Below, one piece after another: positions 11,102 through 22,554 of a DNA stretch of 64,000 nt. A program made the position numbers and the translations under genes. This stretch comes from Nannochloris sp. 'desiccata'. Its lineage: Eukaryota > Chlorophyta > Trebouxiophyceae > Chlorellales > Chlorellaceae. The stretch covers positions 310,001 through 374,000 of the forward strand of contig JAGTXX020000011.1 of assembly GCA_019044685.2 (NCBI GenBank), written 5' to 3'. Numbering within the stretch: position 1 is the stretch's first letter; each line of letters starts with the position of its first letter. Below the pieces are notes generated by a model. The model was not told where the DNA came from and did not search any database. It worked only from the letters and a program-made list of their open reading frames with translations.

Positions 11102-12729
11102 ATGTTTGCTGTTGCCTGGCTGCCAGGGTTTATAGCAACTACAGCTGCAGCATGCGCTTGCAGCTGTTGCACGCTGGCCACGAAAGAAGCGTTAAAAAGC
11201 AGTGCTCGCGTGGCCTGGAGCATCTTGTTCACATTTTCTCTGTTACTTTCGTGGCTCTTGAGAGACTTTGCCAAGCCTCTCATCTCTAAAATTCCATGTA
11301 AGTGAACTCTACAAGGTTACAAGGTTCCCCACGCTCGGTATTTTGATTTTATTTTCCTTCCAAAGTGATCTGACATCGAGAGGCTGGACGAGTAGAAGTC
11401 GATGATAATAAACTGTTCTACAATGCAATACACTGCAGGGATCGTCAAACAATTTGCTGAAGAAACACCTCCAGATGAATGGTTTGGCCAGCAAGCTGTA
11501 TATCGCCTCTCAATGGGCAATTTCGTAAGTACTTTTAAATACCGGTAAAAAAATCAAAAAAATCACCGGCACCCTTCTCACTCTTCTATTATTATTTTCA
11601 TCTCTCTGTGCAGATTCTCTTCATGTCAATGGCAATTATCATGTCATTCCCTGCCCCAGTCAAATATAAGAGTGACTGGAGGGATGCATACCTCCATCAC
11701 GGCAGTTGGGCTATTAAAGCGGTATTGTGGCTTGCATTCACAGTGCTACCATTTTTCTTCTCAAACCCTCTTGTCAATGCATATGCCTGGCTTGCTCGTA
11801 TTGCATCCCCCCTCTTCCTAGGCATCCAAATGCTTATTATCATCGACATGGCCAACTCGTGGAACGAAGCGTGGGTTGCTGAAGGAGAAGAAGACCCTCG
11901 GTACCTCTACGCCCTTTTAGGCGCAACAATCTTCTCGTATGCTTTGTCTTTTACCACAGCAGGCGTCGCATACCACTGGTTTGCCCCCGCATCTCATGAC
12001 TGTTCGTTGAATATCACGTTGATTACGCTTACTGTACTGGTAATTATCGTTCTAACAGCAGTTACTCTGCACCCTAGGATTAAACAAGTAAATCCCGGAG
12101 CCTCAATATTTGTATCTGGTTGTACTGCCTTGTACTGCTCCTACCTCAGTTTCGCTGCGTTACAATCCGAACCACGTGATTACGAATGCAATACCATTGG
12201 GCAGAAACTCTCTGCAGCCTCTGGAACGACCCTTGCAGCAGGTATGATGCTTACTTTAATCTCGACCGTCTGGGCAGCATTTAGAGCTGGCTCTAATACC
12301 CGCACCTTTGCCACTGGGTGGGAGGAAAGCAGTGGCAGACAGCCGTTATTGGATGAAGAATTAACTTCTGCTGGTATTGATGGAGTAGCAGTTGATACGA
12401 ATGCCCCTCAATCGATGGCAACAATGAAGAGAACAGCTCATGGTGTTGTCGGCGGTGGCAATTCTTCCGGTGCTCCTGGCACAGCGATGGCCGAGTTTGT
12501 CCCAGTTTCTTACAGTTACCTTCAATTTTATCTCGTATTCGCCCTTGCGTCTATGTATCTTGCTATGTTGATGACTGGTTGGGGTAGTGGCGGCGAACAG
12601 AAAGATCAAATTGATGTTGGATGGACGTCGGTGTGGGTCAAGTCGATTAGTTCATGGGCTGTTGCAGGACTATATTGCTGGACACTGTTGGCACCGGCAT
12701 TGTTTCCTGATAGAGAATTTAGTTTCTAG
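11102..12729 (+). CDS. Serine incorporator (SERINC/TMS1/TDE1 family) membrane protein
   Basis: Exons 11102..11297, 11439..11524 and 11614..12729 close in phase (introns 141 and 89 nt) to 465 residues, the usual size for the family. About ten hydrophobic helices are seen. Family hallmarks are the Cys-rich first helix (ACACSCC), a YRLSMGN-like sequence before the next helix, and an IIDMANSWNEAW segment in the middle. The C-terminus is YSYLQFYLVFALASMY followed by a final membrane helix ending shortly after WTLLAPALFPDREF. SERINC proteins sit in endomembranes and the plasma membrane and affect serine-derived lipids and lipid scrambling. A Ser/Thr-rich acidic loop before the last helices is low complexity, as in other members. 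Family call is secure; the transport activity is known only from relatives. Confidence 0.93.
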
Positions 12730-13058
12730 ACAGAAATTATTGTGTGTGTGTATACATTTGCTTTGTCTTTCTAGCGCTCTGTAATAATCTGTACAATCAA
12801 TATATTAAAAAGGAAACCTGACGACACACAGGTGAGGTAGGTCGATGGTTGCTTGTTGAACATACTAAAGATGATAGTGACACCCTAATTGAACACAAGA
12901 AATCTAAGAGATATGCATGCAGATAGGCAAGGGATATATCGATAAAGGGTGAGGACGTGAAGATTATTAATAAAAAAAGCAGCGGGAGGGAGGTAATTTA
13001 GCTAAAGAAAGAAAATCAAGGTTTTTCCGTTGATTATTGCTATTCTTTTTTTATTCAA
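12730..13058. other. Convergent 3' intergenic region, 329 bp
   Basis: Lies between the stop codons of the SERINC (+) and eIF4B-like (-) genes. It has a short TG run near 12741 and a TGTAA at 12780-12784 that could serve as a poly(A) signal for SERINC. Nothing else seen. Confidence 0.4.
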
Positions 13059-14414
13059 TTAATAACGATCTTGACCGGCAAAGGTATCGAAATTAATTTC
13101 ACCCCCTACACCGCGGCCACCACTACCACCACCATATCCAGTTGGATTAAAGACATCATAATAGTTGCTTCCACGTCCCCCCCGGCCCCGGCCACCGCCT
13201 CGACCACCACCACGGCTGCCACCGCCACCACCCCCACCTCCTCCTGAAGGCTGATCAAAGAACCCTGCATCAGAGGTGTCTCCATACCCACCACCAGGGG
13301 CGGGGCGGTAACCTCCGGAAGAGTCAAATCCACCACGGTGACCACCACCCCCTCTGCCAGCAGGGTAGTCTTCTTGAGCCCACTCGGGTGTTGACCCACC
13401 ACGGCCACCACCGCCGACGCCCCTCCCTCCACGCCCTCCTCTAGGTACGTAGTTCCTTCCTCCAGCGTTGTAATGTTCGAACCCTCCATGTTGTTGTTGG
13501 TACCCACCTCGTTGATTAGGGCCAGCGTATTGCTGTGTAGGGTTGTATCTGGGGTTATAGTTGCTTCCTTGGAGAGCACCACCACCACCACCGCCGCCGC
13601 CAGCGGCACCGGGGTATTGACCCATGATTTGTGGGGGAGGAGCTGCTGCAGCTGCTTCAAGCTGCTGTTTACGCATCTGTGATACGCGGGGTGCTTCTCC
13701 GGACATGGCTGCTTCCAGAGTAGTTTTAGCAAAGCGTTCTGTTAAAGAATTAAGTTTAGCTTCCCGAGCTGCGAGTTCTACTCGTAAGACTTCTTTTTTA
13801 GTGGCATCTTCCTCAGCTTCGACTTGTTCTTCGATTTCTTTGACGGCAGCTTCATGTGCGCGCTTTTCTTCAAGCTGACTTGCGTTCAAACGCAACTGCA
13901 GGATAAATAATCAAATAAATAAGGTGCGAGGGGAAGAGGCAACTTGGAGCGACGGGAATTGATTTCGAATGGTCGAGACAACTCTGATCCAGACAATTCT
14001 GGTTTTGTAAATAAAGCAATTAATCAAACGTCCCATTAGTAAATCTTAATCATGATGCAACGCCCATAACTCACGTGCAGCCTCTCTTTTTTAACTTCAT
14101 CTCTCAAAATGTCTTCCTCTGATTTACCCTCTCTAGTGGCAATAACAAGTTCTCTAGGCTTGGCAGCTCCAAAAGGGCTCTGCAAGAATAGATATCGAAA
14201 CGTATCAGCTGTTTTTCAATTTTGTAGGGCCTCTGAGCCCAGCAAAGCTGTGATCAAATGTATCTCAAATAGATTTCCTCTTATAGTGACCCACCTTGGC
14301 AGCGGCTTGCAGCCGCTCCTCTTCAAGGCGTGCAGCGGCGTTGGGATCTCTGGGTTTTAAGTTGAGCTTGGGTCTTTGGGGTCTCTCGGCTCCATTTTCA
14401 AAAGAATCAGACAT
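13059..14414 (-). CDS. eIF4B-like RGG-rich RNA-binding protein
   Basis: Exons 14295..14414, 14075..14179 and 13059..13895, all phase 0, give 353 residues. The N-terminus has RPKLNLKPRDP followed by SPFGAAKPRELV, a pair of short motifs typical of eukaryotic initiation factor 4B/4H relatives. A charged helical section (KEIEEQVEAEEDATKKEV and onward, exon 3) follows. The C-terminal half is a long Gly/Arg/Tyr-rich RGG region that should bind RNA. There is no RRM, unlike animal eIF4B, so orthology is tentative; plant and protist eIF4B proteins also vary here. Probable role: helping eIF4A and mRNA recruitment during cap-dependent initiation. The RGG region contains tracts of GGT/GGC repeats that may be unstable. 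An alternative is a general RGG mRNA-binding protein of the SERBP type. Confidence 0.66.
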
Positions 14415-14977
14415 CAGATTTTAGAATATAAAAATAGGAAGGAACACGTTGGTTCAAGAACACGGTCCCAAGAATTATTCTTAAGTCACTTTTGAGATTA
14501 TAATAAAGGTTATTGAGATATTCTCTGCACGGGCGACAGTCGTCATTCAATGGGAACTTTTTCGAAATGCAGCTTTTTTGCGAAGAAAATAGCCTGAAAA
14601 ACTCCTATCCCCTAATGTTTGCGAGCTATTTTTTAAAACAATTAATTCAAAACGCAAAAACATTTGGAGCACTACAGTAGATTTTTTCTTAAATTTCTCA
14701 TGCTGTTATCTCAATCCAGTAAACGCCGAAGGAGATTATCTAGTATCCTAAAACCTTAAATATCCCAAATATCGGTGCACTGCCTTGTTACGTAAAAGAT
14801 TCGTGTCCGACAAATTAGATCAGTTCCAGAAACTCATTAAAAGGCGCCTTCCGAATACTACTTAACCGGCACCTTTGCTAGCAGCAATAGTCAGCTTTAG
14901 CAAGCTCCGTTGCTCCTCAGGCGTTTACACAAGATGCTGGCTGCTCACATCATTGCCAGGCCACTTTCCTGCCTTTA
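14415..14977. other. Divergent intergenic region, 563 bp, with a short upstream ORF
   Basis: Shared upstream region of the eIF4B-like (-) and ATPase (+) genes, AT-rich. A 14-codon upstream ORF (14934-14978, listed separately) sits just before the ATPase start. I see no convincing TATA box. Confidence 0.4.
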
Positions 14978-14978
14978 A
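14934..14978 (+). promoter_or_regulatory. Upstream ORF overlapping the ATPase start codon (TAATG)
   Basis: ATG at 14934 opens a 14-codon frame (MLAAHIIARPLSCL) that stops at TAA 14976-14978. The last A of this stop is the first base of the ATPase ATG (14978-14980). Such overlap is the geometry used in termination-reinitiation. The peptide itself resembles the start of an organelle transit peptide, so a one-base sequence error that split the true N-terminus is an equal possibility. Confidence 0.5.
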
Positions 14979-16760
14979 TGCCTTCCTGCAGCACCTTTGA
15001 AGGATCTCCTTTGCGTCCATCTCTAGCGCAAAAACGAACTCTGCGAGCACGGCCAATAGTTGTGCAGGGCGTTCAGAATTTTTTCAGGGCTCCAAGAGTC
15101 GATCCTTTTTTCAACAGAACTGAGGAGCTAAAGAAGTTCAAAAATAACGTTCTGAATGATGAATCCTGTGCGATAAATGTGTTGCTTGGGCGTCCCAATT
15201 GTGGGAAATCGGTAAGATCAGCCTTACTTGGCGCCTTTGTCGTGCTAAGCAACGGCGACTAATATCTGAAATTTGTTTTGCTAGAGTCGCCCGAGCCCAG
15301 TATTCTTAACATTTTTCTACGTATGTTTCTTCTCGCAGAGGTTTTTGAAAAAAGTGCAGGACGATTTTGAAGCAGAGGAGGATGGGCGTCTGGTGTTGTA
15401 CATCGACGGCCGCAGCCCTGGCGGTGACTTGACTACCCCTATGCAGATCTCTAAGACGCTCCGCAATCAAACTATGTCTGCAAGTTTCCTAAGGGCCATC
15501 GAAAAGCTTGATCCAAGTGTCTTAGCAAGGTTTGAAAAGAAAGTGGATGAAGATGAAAAATTTACCATGGAAGCGGCGCTGAAGTTTAAAGGCAGCGAGG
15601 AGGATTTGAAGGAAACGCTCGCTGGTTTAGAGAAATTGTTTGAAGATTTGAAAAAACTGCCCAAAAAGCCTGTGATCGTGTTAGGTAAATACTTGCAGCA
15701 AAAAAACAATACAATTTGTTTCCTGCCACATCTTGTGTTGATGTTATTTTAGGCTCTCTATTGAATTAACAGTACCTTTTCTGATTATGTTTTATGCAGA
15801 TGAAGCTAATAAAATTATGAAATGGCGTGAGTCAGACCCTTCAAACCCTCAGCTGGAAGCTTTATTCGATTTTTTAATCCAAGTTTCAAAACAACTCAAT
15901 CTGGTGCATGTGATCTTGGCCACTTCGGATTATTTCCTAGTTGGTTGGCTTGCTGGTAGTAAGTTTCATTTTTCTTATAAATTCTGTCACATATCCACAT
16001 TAAGAGTACATTAATTAATTAATTTCTTGCTTTTGCAGATGGATTGACCGAGGACAAGTTCAAAAGAAAAGTCCTTGGGGAGTTGCCTGAAAAGGAAGCT
16101 CGAGATTTCGTTTTTGGCGGTGCTGAAGGAACCTGGCCTGGTCTAGTCAACAACCCTGATTATGAATCGTTGCCTGTTCCAGCTTGTTCAGACGATCAGT
16201 GGCGTGAAATCTACGAGCATTGCGGCGGCAATATATGGTTGTTGCGTCAGTGTGTGACTGATGCGAGGGGAGAGGAGAACTGGGGTGGTGCTTTGAAAAC
16301 TGCTGTGACTGGTGCTCTCTCTGCTGTTGATAATGCTGCCAAACCAGGGAGGTTACTAAAGCGCGATGTGGCCCCTCTCTGGAATGGAGCTCAGTGGAAG
16401 AAAGTGCTTGAGCTCATTACCACATCGCCGCACCATGCGGTGTTGCAGAGTACGCTTGAAAAAGAGCTGGGCAAAGATAGTAAAATCAGCGGCGAGCTGA
16501 TTCTCCGCTCGATGGTTAAATACAATTTGCTGGCGTTGCGCGACCCTTCTGATCTTGCACGTGATCTGCCTCAGGAGGTGTATGGGAACAGTATGAAAAC
16601 GGTGGTTACTTTGCCTTTACCATCTTATGTCTGGGCTGCAAAGAAATTGCTCCAGGACGAGGACTTTCTTGAGGCATGCGAGGCGCCCCAAAAGACGGTC
16701 AGTCAGTGGTTATGGACTAGACTTGTACCTCTTCTGATGTTGAATAATAAAAAATTGTAG
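14978..16760 (+). CDS. P-loop ATPase of the archaeal-ATPase (ATPase_2) type, probably organellar
   Basis: Four exons, 14978..15211, 15339..15684, 15800..15955 and 16039..16760, close in phase to 485 residues. The first 35 residues are rich in Ser and Arg with few acidic residues, like a transit peptide. FFNRTEELKKF followed by the Walker A GRPNCGKS (about residues 71-78) and a Walker B ending VIVLDEANK is the signature layout of the archaeal ATPase family (AAA+/STAND group). A sensor-like VILATSD strand follows, then a helical C-terminal domain. Members of this family are poorly understood in eukaryotes; roles as chaperone-like or signalling NTPases have been proposed. Intron 1 falls directly after the Walker A serine. 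An overlapping upstream ORF (14934-14978) may control translation. Fold call is good; function unknown. Confidence 0.8.
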
Positions 16761-17879
16761 CTTTGCCTTTTTGTGAGTACTCTTTCTGTATACCCTTTGT
16801 TTTCTGTTTAGTTGCAGTGTTTCACCTTGTAGAATACTATTAAAAAATAATCTGTAAAAACTCCATAGAGAAAAAGAATGCCTCTCTAGGGTCAGAAGGG
16901 AATCCTATTGGAAATCACCGCCAGAGTGCTCCTTCACAAGCTTCGATGTTTTCTTCACGCCTGCTCTACCCAGCCTTGCCAAATCTATCCAATCTTATGG
17001 TATGGTGTGCATAGTATCATATTGAGTTATGTACGTGAAGCAGACGTATGCATTTTCGCAGAGTATTAAGAAAAGAAGAAGAAGACAGGCAATTTTCACG
17101 ATGGTTTCCACGGGCATCAGCACGGCCCTACCCACGCGGCAAAGAACGACGATCTTACTGGAAGTCGCCCACCACAATGGTTGACACCTGCTGGAGTAGT
17201 GAAGCGAAGCTAAAAGCGGTGGTATTGAAAAGGAGCTGGGCGGGCACCTTGGCGGTGATCTCGTCGAGCCCGTGCGGTCCCATCAAAAGGCCCTCTATTT
17301 CATTTGTTTTTTTCAGCAACACACTCGCTGATGCTTCCTGCACCTTGAAGGGGCCCAGTTAACCCGAGGCTCGTCTCCCCGGGAATATTTATTTTTAAAT
17401 CGATCACGGCATGATCCTTGGCTAAAGTTTACAGAACGTCATCTCCCTGCCTCTCCTTCAAGAAAAGACCACCATCCCGAGTCTACCCCATTTAAATTAG
17501 CCACCCCCAGCGCTTTTGGTGCCAGATACCCCACTTCCCCCGGCCCTCCCCTTCCAGAAATAATGGGGGGGGGCTTGAGCGTCCACTTCACTTTCGTCCT
17601 GCTGCATCGCACCAAACACATTTAAATCGTTGTAAATACTGCATAGTATACTTTGCAGCAACGCATTCATCATTTATTAATGTTGCAGCAAAGAGTTTTT
17701 TGCTTCCGTCTAGCATCCAATCTGGAATTGAGTTTACCCTTGTCAGCGCCGCTGCCTACGTGCATAAGAGGCTGAGACTATATAAAACATTGTGCATCAT
17801 TTGTGAATCATCAGGAACCCATCTTACAGCAATAGTACCTGGCAGTCAACAATTGAATTGGGCATCATAGATTTCAAAA
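16761..17879. other. Intergenic region, 1.1 kb, with an unexplained GC-richer patch
   Basis: Holds the ATPase 3' UTR (TGTAA at 16853-16857) and the promoter of the transporter gene at the right end. Between about 17050 and 17600 base composition is richer in G and C than the flanks. On the minus strand a 66-codon frame is open (about 17155-17355) with a protein-like composition, but it has no start context, partner exon or family match. It may be a decayed exon. No RNA gene seen. Confidence 0.4.
17779..17787 (+). promoter_or_regulatory. TATA box of the SLC35B1-like gene
   Basis: TATATAAAA lies 93 bp before the ATG at 17880, a sensible distance for a core promoter with a short leader. Match seen; use inferred. 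Confidence 0.55.
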
Positions 17880-18896
17880 ATGTCTGGCCAATCTACCTTT
17901 CGCGCAGCATTGAAGCTGCTCTTCTGTGTCACAGGCATCTATAGCGCATACATCACTCAGGGATTCTTCCAGGAGACGCTATCTACCCAGCGTTTTGGAC
18001 CACAAAAGGCCCGCTTCCCTCACTTGGCGACAATGAACGCCTTCCAGAGCTGGGCTTGTTTTCTCTGGGCATTCCTCTTGATGCAAATCCAAACCTTTCT
18101 GCACCCTCCTAGTGAAAAACAAGTCCACCCTCCCGCACATGCCTACTGGCGTGCAGGCGCCACCAACTGTATCGGCCCAGCCTGCGGATTCCAAGCCCTC
18201 TACTACATCTCCTACCCGGCTCAAGTTTTAGCAAAGAGCTCAAAAATGATTCCAGTCATGGTTTTAGGCACTTTACTCCACGGGAGACGGTACCCTCTTA
18301 TAGAATATATCTGTTGTTTTATGATTACAGCAGGAGTTTCTATCTTTGCAGCAATGGGCCCCTCGAAACATGCCAAGACTCAATTGGCCTCCCCCAACCC
18401 GATGCTCGGCTACACTTTATGTTTTCTTAATTTAGGTCTGGATGCATATACAAACGTCGCTCAAGATGAGATAAATCAGAAATACAAAGGTGGTACTGCA
18501 ATGCATATGATGTGTTGGATGAATTTCTGGACTGGGTTGTTTTATATTCCATTAATGTTCATATTCACTTCCTCGGGGAGTGAGGTCATCGCGTTTTGCT
18601 TCCAACATCCCGATGCTGGAACTCAAGTATTGCTGTTTTGTTTGTGTGGAGCGGTAGGACAATTGTTTATTTTCTATACCATCAAGGCATTTGGGTCGTT
18701 AATTAATACCTTGGTTACTACAACAAGGAAATTCTTTTCTATTTTAACATCGGTAGTTTGGAACGGAAATGTGTTGGCGATGGAGCAATGGGGTGCCGTG
18801 GTGTTGGTATTTACTGGATTAATTATGTCATCAGTGACAAAACATAGGAAACATAGGAGTAGTACGAGTACGAAGGGCAAGGCTAAAAAACAGTAG
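17880..18896 (+). CDS. Nucleotide-sugar/nucleotide transporter, SLC35B1 (UAA) family, ER
   Basis: Intronless, 338 residues with about ten membrane helices, the standard size for SLC35B. Near the N-terminus GIYSAYITQGFFQE matches the family's conserved first helix. GFQALYYISYPAQVLAKSSKMIPVM is the diagnostic central segment, and KAFGSLINTLVTTTRKFFSI the diagnostic late one (each quoted here only as a landmark). Relatives import UDP-glucose or UDP-galactose, or exchange ATP and ADP, across the ER membrane. The C-terminus ends KAKKQ, which fits a KxKxx dilysine ER retrieval signal and supports an ER site over the Golgi. A TATA box lies 93 bp upstream. Family secure; which nucleotide is carried is not decidable here. 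Confidence 0.94.
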   Translation: MSGQSTFRAALKLLFCVTGIYSAYITQGFFQETLSTQRFGPQKARFPHLATMNAFQSWACFLWAFLLMQIQTFLHPPSEKQVHPPAHAYWRAGATNCIGPACGFQALYYISYPAQVLAKSSKMIPVMVLGTLLHGRRYPLIEYICCFMITAGVSIFAAMGPSKHAKTQLASPNPMLGYTLCFLNLGLDAYTNVAQDEINQKYKGGTAMHMMCWMNFWTGLFYIPLMFIFTSSGSEVIAFCFQHPDAGTQVLLFCLCGAVGQLFIFYTIKAFGSLINTLVTTTRKFFSILTSVVWNGNVLAMEQWGAVVLVFTGLIMSSVTKHRKHRSSTSTKGKAKKQ

Positions 18897-19155
18897 ATGA
18901 TAGAATAGTACGAAGATAGCAATACAGTTTATTTTTGATACGTGGGACGTTGGGTACTATCTGATATCTTGTTTTCTTTCTTTTTTCCAGATTTAATGCC
19001 TTTGTTATTTCGCTGAGCTGTCGAGTTTAATTATCGATTTATTCTTCTTATTGAAATGTGTACATTTACGGAAAGTAATACAGATAACACGATTACAGTT
19101 AAACAGGTACAACAAATTAGAATACTTTGATATTTGATATAAACTATTGGTCTTT

Positions 19156-22100
19156 TCAAAATTGCCGGGCTGGTGGGGCGCCATTGATGCCCTTCTTTTT
19201 CCCACCACAGAGAGCTTTAAAGACACGCTTAAACTGCTTCTCGTCCTTTCTACTTGCTTCGCTAAATAAATAATTCATACTTTTAGCCAACATATCCTGG
19301 GTCCATGCTGCCCAGGGAGCTGCCCCACCACCAGGAAGCTGCATCGGTGTGGCCATGGCTGAAGTAAAAATATGGAGAAACAACGCGTTGTCGGCATGCA
19401 TCCATGTAGAGTATACAACGCCAGAGATAGAAGGGAGCATATAGGGTGGTTGGCCTCCACAGCAGGCAGCAAGTAGGAAAGAGAGAACAGCATGCCAGGC
19501 AGTGGTGGTGGTGCCATTGTCAAGGTTGCCAATCGATGTATTATGTAGCACGTGCGACGCCAGTGCTAGGCTTGATTCGCAGATATCACGATTCCAGCTT
19601 TGAGAAGCAGCTGACAATGACGCTAGCACTACTTGTTCAAGGGAAGGAGAAAGATTAAGTAGTGATGCTGGCCATCGATGCAATACCGCTACAAGGAAAT
19701 GCAGCAATGCAACAAAGGCAGCATCCGAGCGTTGATTCTGAGAAGAGTCTGCACAAGATTTGAACACTTTCTCTGCTATTTCTACAGCTACATGTGTTAT
19801 AGCCTGCCCTACTTCCATGCCTGGCCTTTCCTCTTGAATATCAGAGGTGAGAGTGGTGAGCGCGTGTAAAGCACCGACGAGATCTTTGACTGCCAAAATC
19901 AGTATTGTTTGTATGCATATCTCCGTTGTGCCTGGATATAATACAGCAAGAGAGCCTGAACATTCAAGAATAGAGCTGGAGAGATTTTGAATGTCATCTC
20001 CTGTGCTTTCTTCTTTGTTTGCAGCAATACCCATAGTAGCCGTAGCTGTGGCAGTTGCTGCGTTAAGTAGAAGATGACCAAGCTGCTTCCCTGCCTCTTC
20101 CAGTGATGTGTCTCCTTCTTTTATTTCATTTGATCCAATCTTTGCGGTTCCTAATACGAGCGCAACAGATTTCAAGTGCAGTGTCACTAAAGAAATCATG
20201 CCACCAGTTAGCGCGTCTTCAGCTTGGCGCGCGTGTTCACAAAGCAGAGACTGTTGAGCTTGACGTGCACCTAGAAAACACAGGCTTTTGAGAACAAATT
20301 CTGAGGTGGTTATATCATTTGGATATTTAGAATGAGAATTATTGCACACTGCTACTGCAACACCTTGAAAAGAAGCTTGGCTCCTATACCATGCAAACAG
20401 AGCTTCTACAGCAGCTGGGAGATGGACGGAAATATATCTAGCTATAGAAGATATACCAGCAAGTCGAAAGAGAGTGGTTGCTGCGTTGCGTGCAAGTTTC
20501 GGGTCGCTGGTTTCGCACTGTATAAGTGTTGAAATGATTGTAGTCAGCGCCTGGGTGAAACTTTCACTGAAAGCTGCGAGACTGGTTTCAGGAGAAGCTG
20601 TTGAATAGATGTCTCCTAAAAGAGACCCCAGCCCTCCTATCAATGTAAGAGCTGTCCCCGCAAGCTTTGGCGCTGTTGGAGTGATAGACGCGGTGCCCAA
20701 CTGTAGCAAACTCTCAACTAAATGATGGTCCTTAACCAGAAGAGCTCCGTTTCCTTCTGCTTCTGCTTCTGCTTCTGCTTCTGCTTCTGCTTCTGCTGCC
20801 GTGGTTTCCAAAAAGCTGTTTTTGGGTAGTAGATTAGCTACATAAAGGCACGCTTCCAATTGAAATACATCCTCTTGCCTATGCGCGTTCTCTGCCAGCT
20901 GTAGCAGTATAGAAGCTGCATAGTGTGCTCCCAAAGCTGCTCCTACTAACTTGATAGAGTCTGTGGTTTCTCTACGCATCATGTGAGCTTCTTCAGGTAA
21001 ATCCCGCGCGTCTGCTGTGAGAAAGGACGTAGAAAGACCCTGTAAATTGACACAGGCAATAAGTTGTTGAAGCAACGCAGTGAGTGCTTCAACATTGGGG
21101 AAGCACCCACGAGTTTTCCGGGTGTTGTTATTCCTTTTCTTAGTTGTAGTAGCATTAGATTCTCTACTAGTGGGCATATTTGGAGTAGGAGCAGATAGCC
21201 AGGTATCAAAGATAGCCAAGGTGGCGATACGAGTGTCTGCGTCAGGATGACGAAGCAGGCTCAGCAGGCTTTGGACGAGAAATGTAGCGGTAGCTTCAAA
21301 TGCTATTGCGTTTTTGTGGAGCAGAAGCTGCAGCAGCAGTTGCTGCACCCAGGATGGTTACAGCAGCAGAGAGAGACTTTGAAGAAGAAAGCAGTGGTAA
21401 TAGTAGCAGAAAATGCAGAGAGCAATTCAGGTAGGCAGTTCAATAGAACCGGCAAAAACCGCAGCCAGCGCCTCTGTTTCATGCTGCTGCTGCTCTTCGC
21501 TACCCTCTAAAAGGCAGCAGGTAGTAGTATACATTGCTGCAATCGTTTCTACTGCAATAGCTGCGATACTTCTCTCTCTTTGCCGATACTCACCACCACC
21601 ACCACCACCAGCAGAGAGGCCAACGCCAATATTTGCTGCCAGTGAATGGATGTATCTAATCTCGTTTTCAGTTAATTCAACAGGAGGCAAGCAGCCTAAA
21701 CACGAACACCATGATTGTATAACGTGCAAGGCTGCTTCCTGGGTTGTTTCAGAGGCGTGATTGTGGGGCTGGAGTGGTGAAGTAACTAGGTCTGCCAGAG
21801 AGGTACTGGAAAAAATGAAAAGAAAATTTCGTACTGATGCTGGTGTTATTTGAGAATAACTCTGTTTTTAAGTCCTTTAATGATAGCCTGCCGACGCAAG
21901 GGATGCATTGATAGACTCGAGAGTGTCACAATTTCAGGAACATAGCTCAGCAGGCGCAGCAGGATATCATTTTGAAAGCTCACATCACCACTGCCACCGC
22001 CATTGCTTCCACCACCACCGCCAACAACAAGATGAAATAACGCCGGAATAAGCTCTCGTTCGTTAAGTTCTGGGCTTCGAACAAGGAGTGCAACGAGTGT

Positions 22101-22554
22101 TCGACTAATATACCCGGCAGTAGAAAGGTCATTGGTCTCATGAGCAGCTCTAAGAGAGGTAGCTAGCTGAGGGCAAATTCTCGTCAGCACTTGCGCAGAA
22201 AATGATTTCCCTTTGCACGAGGCTGAAAATAATTGGCTCGCTGCAACGAGCCGCTCTTCATTGGTCCAGTTATTATTCCACGAATCTGATAGTTGTCTAT
22301 TTGGTCCATGTATTACCGCAAGGAGGGTTTTCCCACCCTTCTTCTGTGTATTTCAGAGAATCTAAAAACTTTTCTGCCGCCGCTCGGGGACGCCCTGCGT
22401 TTGAAAAATTTGAAAAAAGTTAAGTTTACATACCTGCTGTTTCTAGGATTAGATTCACTGTATTAATATGATGCTCCACAACGTACCTATCGCCGGTAGG
22501 CTGGCATAAGGTGTACACTGCTGCACGAAAGGAGCTGAATTGACATGCAGACAT
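19156..22554 (-). CDS. Karyopherin of the importin-13/transportin-3 (MTR10) type
   Basis: Reconstructed exons are 22434..22554, 22337..22394, about 21861..22296, about 21460..21805 and 19156..21342, near 1,040 residues of alpha-helical HEAT repeats. Landmarks are the N-terminal helix FRAAVYTLCQP, a middle section LLSYVPEIV with the following HPLRRQAIIKGL helix (compare LLTVLPEE in transportin-3), and EAALHVIQSWCS. Such receptors carry SR proteins and other cargo through nuclear pores under Ran control. Introns 1 and 2 are only 39 and 40 nt (GTATGT...GCAG; GTGGGA...ATAG). The exon 3/exon 4 junction does not close with a canonical site: exon 3 ends in phase 0 before GTTATT, but exon 4 needs two more bases. 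The exon 4 donor (GTTTTT) is weak. An (Glu-Ala)7 tract is coded by a hexanucleotide repeat. Either splicing is unusual here or the gene copy carries errors. Confidence 0.72.
20755..20796 (+). repeat. Hexanucleotide microsatellite (TTCTGC)7 inside the karyopherin gene
   Basis: Seven perfect copies of TTCTGC; read on the minus strand they code alternating Ala and Glu within the importin-like protein. Length variation in multiples of six would keep the frame. Confidence 0.9.
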
